Below, one piece after another: positions 55,613 through 64,000 of a stretch of 64,000 nucleotides of DNA. Source of the DNA: Balaenoptera acutorostrata. Taxonomy: Eukaryota > Chordata > Mammalia > Artiodactyla > Balaenopteridae. The notes under the pieces are model-generated. The model was not told where the DNA came from and did no database searches. It was given only the letters and a program-made list of their open reading frames with translations. Where the stretch lies: contig NC_080073.1 in NCBI RefSeq assembly GCF_949987535.1, positions 25,974,116-26,038,115 on the forward strand, given 5' to 3'. The position numbers were made by a program, and so were the translations under genes. Positions within the stretch are counted from its first letter, which is position 1. Every line of letters starts with the position of its first letter.

Positions 55613-56679
55613 TATTTGCCTGTGTCACATGGCCACAGACATGTGTTGAATAGCTCCTGTAGCCAGGACGAGCTGGGTATCTGAAGAGAAGAAGATAGAG
55701 GGATGTAACCTAGGACCCATGGGAATGTTTTAATTTTTCCAGAGCACTTGGACTGATTTTACTTTTTGGACACAGCGAGTTGTGTAATTATATGATTTTT
55801 CCTTTTCCACATCAGCTGCTACAAATTTAGAGCCAAATTTGTGGCCCATACGTCTTCTTGGTATGCAGTTTCGCCTCATTCTTGGATCCATTTCATGTCC
55901 CCGTCCTCATTTTTCTTTTCCTTTTGCTCCTATTTTTAATTTATGTCATCTTGTATTTGATGTATCCTCATAAGCTGCCTTAACATCTCCCTGAAACAAG
56001 ACAAATTAGACACCCATCAATCTATAAAAATGTGACGAGAAGAGCTTTATGAGAAGTATAAATAAAGTGCTTCTGGCATTAGAAAGGTAGATATTTCCCA
56101 GGTGACTTCTGTAAGCTCCAGAGAGCGGGGCGGAGGGCTGAGAGCTTTCTCAAGGGGGAGACCTGAACACTTACTTAGTAGGCGCAGGAAATGTGACTTC
56201 AGTTGAGATTAGTAAAGGGAGGATTTAATGCAGGTAACTGGTTATTTTGCCTGTTTTGACTGCACACTGGAGCTCTGGACCTCATGCTGTTTTTTCTCAC
56301 TATCTTCCTTCTCTAGAAGCACCATATAATTTGCAGAATAATCAGGAGGCATCCACCCTGTTCTGTCTGAAAGGTTCACACACGCTTTCTCCTAACTCTG
56401 TTTCATTGATTCTCAGCCGATTTGTGATTTGGGGGGGGACAGGAGCTTGCTGCTTCTCCACTTCTGTCTGTTGTGGTGTTTGTTTACAGGGTGTTCTGAC
56501 GCAGGTCTGGACAGTGAGGAGAATCAGAAATTCTTTCTGGATCCTGGGGGGCTTTGGATGTACCACGGCAGCTATGGTGGTGAGCTCACCCTTCCTGCGG
56601 CTCCGTGTACTCAGTCTGCCCCAAACATGGAGCCTTGAGTCTCTAGTCCAGACTTCTCCCAGGACACAGACTTGTGTAT
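55613..56679. other. Unique sequence, no gene supported
   Basis: The 157-codon frame at 56247-56720 is the longest outside L1, but it overlaps an L2 at its end, has an opposing minus frame and shows no domain. I treat it as chance. Confidence 0.4.
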
Positions 56680-57575
56680 TCAGGGACCCTCTCAGTGTCT
56701 CTCTCTTCTTGGATGACTAGTAGACGTCTTGAGTTGACATGTCCAAAGGTGAATTTCTGGTCTTCTCCCTGTTCCAGCTGCAGCTTTTGCCACCTCCGTT
56801 GATGCCAGTTCCATTCATCCAACTTCTCAGGCCAAAAGCTTGGAGTCACCTTTGACTCTTCTCTTACCTCTCCCACTCAGCCCACCAGGGAAGTGCTGGA
56901 GGCTTGCCTTCACAGTAGGCAGACTCTGATCTTTTCCCACCACCATCCCAATTCTGGCCACTCTCAGCTCTTGCCTGCCTTCCAGTGATAGCGTCACTTC
57001 CATCCTAGCCTCCAGGGAATCTTTGGAAAACCTTCCAGGTGGGCTGTCCCATCACCCTCAGTCTAAAACCCAAAGTTCTTCAGTGGCCTCACGTCAGCAC
57101 GTGATCAGCAGCCCTTTGCCCCCACCGTTAGTTCCTCTCAGTCCTCACGAGTCTCATAAACCACTGCACTCTCTCAGGCTTACCACTCCAGCCACACTGG
57201 GCCGTTTCTCTTCCTTGAACATGCTGTGTCTGCTCCTGCCTCAGGACCTTTGCATCGCATGTCCCTTTTGCCTGGAACGCGTTTACTTCCCTAAAGTCTT
57301 TGTTTGGTCTCCTTGGACAATCTATTTCAAATGAGCACATTCCTCTCTGGGATTCCCCATCTCTCTAGCGTACTGTTTTTCTTTTATGCAAAGCACTTAA
57401 CCACTTTCTAACACAATGCTTTTTTTTTTTTTTTTTTTGGCCTATGTTTTGTCTGTCTACCCCCTCCCACCCTGCAGCAAATGTAAGGGCAAGGATCTTT
57501 GTTTTATTCTCTAAGCCCAAGGGCCTAGAACAGTGCCTGCCATATTGTGGATTCTCCATCATCATTGTTGAGTTA
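56680..57575 (+). mobile_element. L2 LINE, long 3' segment with a T-run
   Basis: Markers in order: cttggagtcacctttgac, ctcccactcagcccacc, aaaacccaaagttcttcagtgg, gcctcaggacctttgcatc, aaggatctttgttttattc and gaacagtgcctgcca. A run of about 20 T at about 57420-57438 lies inside. Confidence 0.83.
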
Positions 57576-60102
57576 ATAGATGAAGCACTGTCTCTTCTCC
57601 AGAGTGCGCCTCATCTCTTACCGTCATTTGATCTGACGCGCTGTCCTACTTTAGGATCCTGTCTATAAAGTCTTAACTACGCTGATAAAGCTGGGGCAGA
57701 TTCCTCCAGAATAAATTGTGACATAACGGCACCCTCTACATGAACCTTGCATAATTCTTCAGTAACCCTCTCTTCTGGAGCCTCCTGGATCCATCTGGAA
57801 ACCATTCCAGCAAACATCTATCCTACATAATAGATCACTATTTTCCTTTTGCATTGGACTCTGCCTCCCCAGAGCCTGCAGTCAGCACTGAGATGGATTT
57901 CTTATCTCCGTGGCTTCATTAAGAGTGTACATATTTGGTTGCCAGTGCTACGGTTCTCCATAGTGCAGTTTGCTGCAACAAAAGAAAGTGTTTGCCAAAT
58001 GATTTGTCAGCATATGTTATAAAGCCACATAGGCTCTCTTTATGTAACTGGAAAATACTGATCCCAGTTAGTGACAGATTAAAGACCAAGAGGGGAAAAT
58101 GGTGTTGCTTTCTTCAAAAGCACTTAGAGAGTTGATGTGAAGGTGTAGGGGTGGGGTGGGGAGGAAGAGGAGAAGAGAGGCAGAGAGCAGAAAAGGAGCC
58201 GACTGTGGGTGATGGAATATAATTCTGGCACCCAGGAAACAGGGTTTAGCATCATGAGGCTCAGCTATCTATCTACTCGACTCCCACTATTCTTCAAGGT
58301 AATAACCTTTTCAGGCCAACTGGTCTCACGCCTCATTTCTTGGGAAGAGAAACATTCCTAGGCTTTCTGAAACGGCAGGGACTGGAGCTGACCTCCCAAG
58401 GACTGGGGGTCCTGCCGTTGTGCCACGCGGAGCCCCCAGGCGGCTTGGCGGGCCGGAATGCTACAGTTCAGGGAAGGAGGCCCTCACTGCTGAGGTTGGC
58501 AGCCATGTATGAACTCAGCAGCTTGTGATCCTGGCTGCCTTTGGAAGTGACTCACCTCCTCATTGGGAGAGCACATTAGACGCGTCTGGCCTCTTCTCCG
58601 CAAATAAATATTTGACCTCTTGATGTTCTCCAGGCGTCTTCCTAATTAGGAAACTCAGACAGATCTCTAAGAACAAACCCAAACATGGCTTCCCTGTGCA
58701 GGGCAGGACCTGCCTTCCCCTGTGTTAAGTCCCCGAGCCTGTAGCACCGGGGTATATCTCTTAGACTCGCCTCCTGTGAAAGAGTGTATTACTGGCATTT
58801 TTGGTTTGTTTCCATTAGAAGAAAAGAACTTCCCTTATCAAAACCAAATGTTTATCTAGTAAAAGACTTGCTTCATCGGACATTCTTTTTGGCAATGTCG
58901 GCAAGTAACTGTCAGTGCTTGGAGAACAGACAAATATGTCTCCTCAGCTGGTGAGGTAGATGATGGTCTGAATTACCTACCCCACGAAGGATACAGTGCT
59001 CTGACGTTCTACGTGCCGGGGCTGAGGGTGCGTAGCACCATGGAGATACCCCTTCGTTTATTCCGAAGCTTTTCTGTGGTAATGTTCCTTAGAATGTTTT
59101 TCAATTGAGTGAACTCAAGAATTTACAGTTGTTAGATCAGGGCAGGGTTTTAAACTTTTATGATGTAGCCATGAGGCTCGCAGACTAAACGGATACCAAA
59201 TGTACTCACGGTGTGATGCGTGGTTTGGGGGTCCAGATTCCTTTACTTGCAGGTATTGTTCTTGAGCTTGCAGTTTTCTCTGAGTGAAAACCAGCCTTCC
59301 CTCTACCCGTTCCCCCCCATCCCAACCCCCCACCCTCGTCAGCAGGAAGATATTTTACATTAAGAAAAGATTTCTTGGGAAATGAAGAAAGGGAATGGGG
59401 AGCTGGGCTGCAAACTTCCACGTGGTTCCTGAGTCGGGTGATTTTTTGCCTTGCTGTCTGGTTGTCGGGGTCACTTCACCCACACTCCCCCCCTTACACA
59501 CTTACCTGAGAGTAAGTCCAAGTTCAGGATGCAGAAGATAGTCTGCGACCACACAGTCAGTAGAAAAGCTACCCTGAACATTGTTTAATGATCAGCCCAG
59601 ATGTATATCCTGCGTGTTGGATGAGACAATCCCAGTAGAGGAGGGATGAGAAACAGGCGCTTCTCCGTGGTTCACGATGTCATAGCTCTCTTTGGCTAGC
59701 ATCTGATTACAGTCGTGTATATTATTTAAAAGCCTCTTTAAAAAAAACATGACCACAGGGGAAAATCGAGTGGCTTTCTCTTCCTGCTGTCTGTGGATGA
59801 TGTTTTAATCATGGCGCACGTAAAGATGCATGTATTCTGGTGAAATTTGTCAAAACTAGTAAGGCAATTTTGTATCCTGTGGCAACGGCACTTAAGTAAC
59901 TCTTGTAATTACTCCGGACAACCCAGGCCTGCTCTGTGTTTTTAGGCTGTGTTATTCTTACTGTTCTCTCCCCTTTAAGGCCTACTTGGGATGAACCTTG
60001 TCACTATGTTCATCACTTTGATTCAAATCCTGCCAATGTATGTGGAGCTGCATTTTCCAGGGATGAAAATGATCACTGTTTGGGTAGTTAGGTTCATTTA
60101 CA
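57576..60102. other. Unique sequence, no gene supported
   Basis: This 2.5-kb stretch has no recognised repeat. It contains purine-rich (58150-58200) and C-rich (59305-59335) patches. Frames of 60-72 codons show no domain. Low repeat density could reflect an old conserved region. Confidence 0.4.
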
Positions 60103-60118
60103 TAGAAGTGGGTTTTTA

Positions 60119-60938
60119 TTTTATTAAAAAAATTTTTTTTTATTAGGGTATAGTTGTTTTACAATGTTGTGTTAGTTTCTACTGTACAGCAAAGTGGAGT
60201 TCCCTGTGCTATACAGCAGGTTCTCATTAGTTTTCTATTTTATACATATTAGTGTATATATGTCAATCCCAATCTCCCAGTTCATCCCACCCACGCTTTC
60301 CCCCCTTGGTGTCCATACATTTGTTCTCTACATCTGTGTCTCTATTTCTGCCTTGCAAACTGGTTCATCTGTACTACTTTTATGGATTCCACAAATATGC
60401 GTTAATATACGATATTTGTTTTTCTCTTTCTGACTTACTTCACCCTGTATGACAGTCTCTAGGTCCATCCACGTCTCTACAAAGGAGCAAATTTCGTTCC
60501 TTTTTTATAGCTGAGTAATATTCCATTGTATATATGTATCACATCTTCTTTATCCATTTGTCTGTCAATGGGCATTTAGGTTGCTTCCTTGACCTGGCTA
60601 TTGCAAATAGTGCTGCAATGAACATTGGGGTGCATGTGTCTTTTTGAATTATGGTTTTTCTCTGGGTATATGCCCAATAGTGGGATTGCTGGGTCATATG
60701 GTAATTCTGTTTTTTAGTTTTTTAAGGAACCTCCATAGTGTTCTCCATAGTGGCTGTATCAATTTACATTCCTACCAACAGTGCAAGAGGGTTCCCTTTT
60801 CTCCACACCCTCTCCAGCATTTATTGTTTGTAGATTTTCTGATGATGCCCTAACCCCTCATCGTAGTTTTGATTTGCATTTCTCTAATAATTAGTGATGT
60901 TGAGCAGCTTCTCATGTGCCTCTTGGCCATCTGTATGT
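60119..60938 (-). mobile_element. L1 3' end with internal deletions, antisense
   Basis: The complement of the L1 3' UTR and ORF2 end: caatgttgtgttagtttctac, agttccctgtgctatacagc, tatggattccacaaatatg and gtgctgcaatgaacattggg. An imperfect TSD is seen: tagaagtgggttttta (60103-60118) and tagaaggggatttta (60939-60953). Relative to the copy at 12 kb it lacks roughly 90 bp at about 60196. It is also rearranged near 60845. Confidence 0.9.
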
Positions 60939-61206
60939 TAGAAGGGGATTTTAAATACCAACAGCTCAGGGGATGTGGTGCTTGAGGTCTGGGGTCCAGA
61001 GCTGAATTGAGAAGTAGGCATCGCCTCCTTGGAACTGCTGTGGTCCTAGAAACATGGACTAATGCATTGAGAAGGTGTTCAGCCAGGACTGAGGGGACTT
61101 GCAGGGTGGAAGGCATGCCCAACTGTCAGACCTCATTCCACAGCTGGCTCCAGAGCTACACGTTCCCCAAGTGAGTTTTGACCCACAGTCACATAGCAGA
61201 ACTCTA

Positions 61207-61440
61207 AAGCAAAGGTCGGCAATTTGCAACCCAAATCTGGCTCATTGCCTGTTTTTATAAATAAAGTTTTATTGAGACCCAGTCATGAGATTTGTCTAGT
61301 TACTATCTGTGGCTGCTTTCCCTCTACAGTGGCAGAGGTGGGTAACTGACAGAGACCACGCGACCTGCAAAGCTGAAAATACCGACTCTCTGCCTCTTTA
61401 CAGAACAAGTTTCCCAACCTTTGATGGATTTTTAACTTAG
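61207..61440 (+). mobile_element. hAT-Charlie-type MITE, copy 2
   Basis: The run aaaggtcggcaatttgcaacc, caaatctggctcattgcctg, ataaataaagttttattgag, atctgtggctgctttc and cagaacaagtttcccaacc parallels the copy at 49785-50055. Confidence 0.7.
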
Positions 61441-61992
61441 AGGCCACAATTTTCCAAGGGTGTCCATTCATGGTCTTCTGTGGAACAAACGCCCTGGAAT
61501 AACGTGCAGAATATTTTATGTGTGTGCGTGCCCACATAGGATTTTCTGGAGAGAAAGTGCATGGATTATAATAATTTTTCCAAGGTGTCTGTGATCCTAA
61601 GATAAAGGTCCCTAACTTGAGAGGATATGCAGATCTTACCTCATTTACAGGCTTGACGTCTGTACTCCCTTAACTTGTTTTTCCCTCTAGGATCCTGCTA
61701 AATAATTAGTCTGAAAAGTAAATTACATGTGAAGTATGAATGTCTAACAGGAAAGTGTTTTGCTCCATGAGAATAGTTTTATTTTAATCAGGGCCTTTCA
61801 TGCCAGAACCTAAGGGTCATGTCATGGGGGAACATTAGAAACAGAGGAAAGAGTGGGGAGGGGGAGGGGTGGTGGCCAGGAAGTTGTTGACTAGAGGCAA
61901 GTGGAACTTTTTTCTTTTTTTTGGGTCCTGTTTAAAGAGACAGTAGGGCAGTTATCTTTCTGGTCAGATAAGGCCAGAAAACCGTAAGAGTA
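61441..61992. other. Unique sequence, no gene seen
   Basis: No repeat or coding frame was recognised. Confidence 0.45.
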
Positions 61993-62262
61993 GCCAGTCT
62001 TTAACAACGTGTAAGGCAGTATGCTAAGTACGTTATGTGAAATGTCTTACATCATACAACTCCCCCCGGGACTTAGCATCTGTAATGTTAGAATGGTGGC
62101 CAGTGCAAAGTGCACACAATATAATTGTTAGTGATTAGTTATCATTCTTGGCCTCACCATCCTCACTGATCATCTGAGGAAACTGAGACTCTGTTGTCTA
62201 AGATTTCCCAGCTCCTGGAAATCACAGGTACCGGACCTCGTGTCTGTCAGTCTCAGAGGTGG
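61993..62262 (-). mobile_element. MIR SINE, diverged
   Basis: The run ggcagtatgctaagtacgttatg and, after about 100 bp of unrelated sequence, ctgaggaaactgagactctg, cagctcctggaaatcacagg resembles the complement of MIR. Confidence 0.5.
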
Positions 62263-62485
62263 CACTAACAGAAGCCAAGTCTGTTAACTTCCAAAGTTTT
62301 CACTTTGTTTTTAAACCCTATTCTTCTAACCAACTCCATGGACAGCAGCATGTGGGTGGTTCCTCTTTCGAAAGGCAGCCAGAAAGAATCCTGTGGTGTT
62401 GGTATGAAGAAACACACTTTTTTCCCCATATTTCCTCCTCAGCTCACTTCCTTGAGAGGCCTTATCTTTAGTATCCTGGCTCTAG

Positions 62486-62640
62486 AGCAGAGGTTCTCAA
62501 ACCTGGCTATCCATCTATACTACCTAGGAAGCATAAAAAAGTGCAGATCCTCGGTTACTATGCCAGGGCCTACTAAATCAGAATTTCTGAGGATGGGCCT
62601 TGGAAGTCTGTATATTTTATAAACCTCTCTATGTAGTGAT
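62486..62640 (+). mobile_element. MER3/MER20-type hAT MITE fragment
   Basis: The run agcagaggttctcaaacctgg, aagtgcagatcctcgg, cctactaaatcagaatttctg and gatgggccttggaagtctg matches the left two-thirds of a Charlie-group MITE. The right end is missing. Confidence 0.7.
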
Positions 62641-64000
62641 GTTCTGGCCAACCAAGCATTGGTCCATCAACTGCTGCTTGGACACCGCTATTCTCAATGC
62701 CACCCAAGCTCTGGCCACGTTAGGCAGTCGAGGTGCGGGGGTGGGGGGGGGTGTAATTGTTACTGCGATCTGACTGCTTCAACCAAGGTGACTCACCCCC
62801 GTTTTGGAAACAGGCAAGATGTTCCCTTTTGCAGTTGGGTCCTCCTGTCCAAACAGAGCCAGGAGTCTGTGGGTGGTCCCAGGCAGGCAGGAAGGCTCCC
62901 TTCTGGCAGAGCCAAGAGGGAACAGGCTGAGATGCAGTTGGTTTTTAGGAAGGGAATAGAGCAGGGTGCGGGTGCTTAGCCCAGAAACAGCAGGCTTAGG
63001 AAGTTGATTCGGAACTCCAACTGGAGCTGGAGGAGGGAGAGGGTATTCCTCTTTTTCCTTTAGGCCTCATTTTAAGGTCTTTACTACATTTACCTCTTAA
63101 GGACCATGGAGGTTAGAGCTATCCCTTTAAAAAGGAAAGCATATTGTATAACAAACGATAGCCCTTTATTTCAGAGTTTATGAGAAATGTCCCCAGGGTT
63201 CATACCAGTGACCCTCTCCCCAGCCCTGGCTAGTTACAAATTGGCCACTGCACTTGAAATTCACGTAGGTCTAAATTACATACTGACTGAAAGTATGAGA
63301 AGGGGAAGGCTATGAGGTTGGAAATGACTACAGGAGCCGGCAGGCGAGCTTGCCAGATTCTTGATGAGAAATACGAACTACTCAAAAAAATTAGAGCGAG
63401 GTGCTCTTTGTGGGCATGTTTGCGTGTGAACATATTTGCTAGTCTGCACTGGTCTTTTTAGGGGGTCGGAACAATTAATCTTTTTTTTTTTTCCTTTTAA
63501 CTAGAAGTTTGGAAAGAAGTTGCAGGATTTAAAGTTTGGAAAGTACTTAGGGAACAGATGTATTTATGTTAAACTCGGTATTCGAGAGTCTTCTTTCCTC
63601 TGAAGCAACATGAGTAACTACCAATGGGAACTGAGCACTTTGAGTCATGCATTTCGATTTCTGTCTGGCTTTTCCTGGTGAGTTGATGTCCCTGGAACCT
63701 CAGGGGTATGTGGAAACGTCATTTCGAGTGTTTTTTCTGAAGTGCTCCTCTCCTGGGTTAACTCAGGCAGGGGGGAATGTCATCATTGGCATGTAGATTG
63801 CCCGTAATATCTCTGCTAATTGACTTATGAATTATACAAATAAGCCCCTTTCTAATTCCAACTTCTCTAAATTCTTTGCTGCTCAAATGTGGCTGGGTAG
63901 AAAGTTTGGATTGGGATACAGTCTCCTGTTCTGCTAGTATGTGGATTGGAAAAGGGATGACACATGGAGTCAGCCTAAGTAAAATGAAAATCTAATTAGT
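62641..64000. other. Unique sequence with a G-rich run
   Basis: G5-T-G9 at 62737-62751 could form a G-quadruplex. The final 250 bp (tgctaattgacttatgaatt; atctaattag at the end) contain homeodomain-like cores. No gene is seen. Confidence 0.4.

Noticed and set aside
56247..56720. 157-codon plus-strand frame
   Set aside because: It runs into an L2 element, is opposed by minus-strand frames, and its composition is low in recognisable motifs.
56882..56894. caccagggaagt as a SINE head
   Set aside because: Only the short 12-mer matches. The surrounding sequence is L2 and no tail or TSD is present.
1..64000. CRISPR arrays, operons, ribosome-binding sites or prokaryotic mobile elements
   Set aside because: No array of spaced direct repeats, no dense coding and no bacterial signals. 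The sequence is vertebrate throughout.

Overview
This is mammalian nuclear DNA, most likely from a cetacean (whale or dolphin). The diagnostic elements are tRNA-Glu-derived CHR SINEs: six CHR-2-type and four CHR-1-type copies, several flanked by clear target-site duplications (TSDs). I saw no BovB LINE or ruminant-specific SINE in 64 kb, which argues against cow, sheep or deer. The species call is an inference from repeat content.

I found no protein-coding exon, RNA gene, CpG island or promoter that I could support. The window reads as intergenic or deep-intronic sequence. Almost every ORF is a shadow of a transposable element or a chance frame. The only recognisable coding remnants belong to decayed L1 elements, chiefly a reverse-transcriptase segment at 2053-2880 (-).

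Layout. 0.3-3.1 kb: a long antisense L1 split by a CHR-1 SINE. 3.2-9.5 kb: a small inverted-repeat DNA transposon, unique sequence with a possible conserved block near 4.1 kb, and an LTR with a Tigger transposon nested in it, then a CHR-1 and a CHR-2 SINE. 9.5-25 kb: mostly unique sequence with MIR, L2, short L1 3' ends and SINEs. 25-31.6 kb: dense L2 and L1, several nested. 32-42 kb: old L1M pieces, two same-family solo LTRs each with its own 4-bp TSD, further LTR-like pieces and a poly(A)-only insertion. 42-53 kb: CHR-2 SINEs, L1M, MIR and hAT fragments. 54-64 kb: two long L2 copies, one L1, hAT fragments and unique sequence.

The most informative signals concern retrotransposition mechanics. 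Several SINEs and one L1 have tails with a short non-A segment between two A-tracts, and two CHR-2 copies share the same 16-nt segment, which points to a common source. There are two candidate tail-only insertions, a 24-bp tandem unit that varies in number inside CHR-2 copies, and many nested insertions that give a relative chronology. I saw nothing that suggests a new enzymatic, defence or regulatory system.
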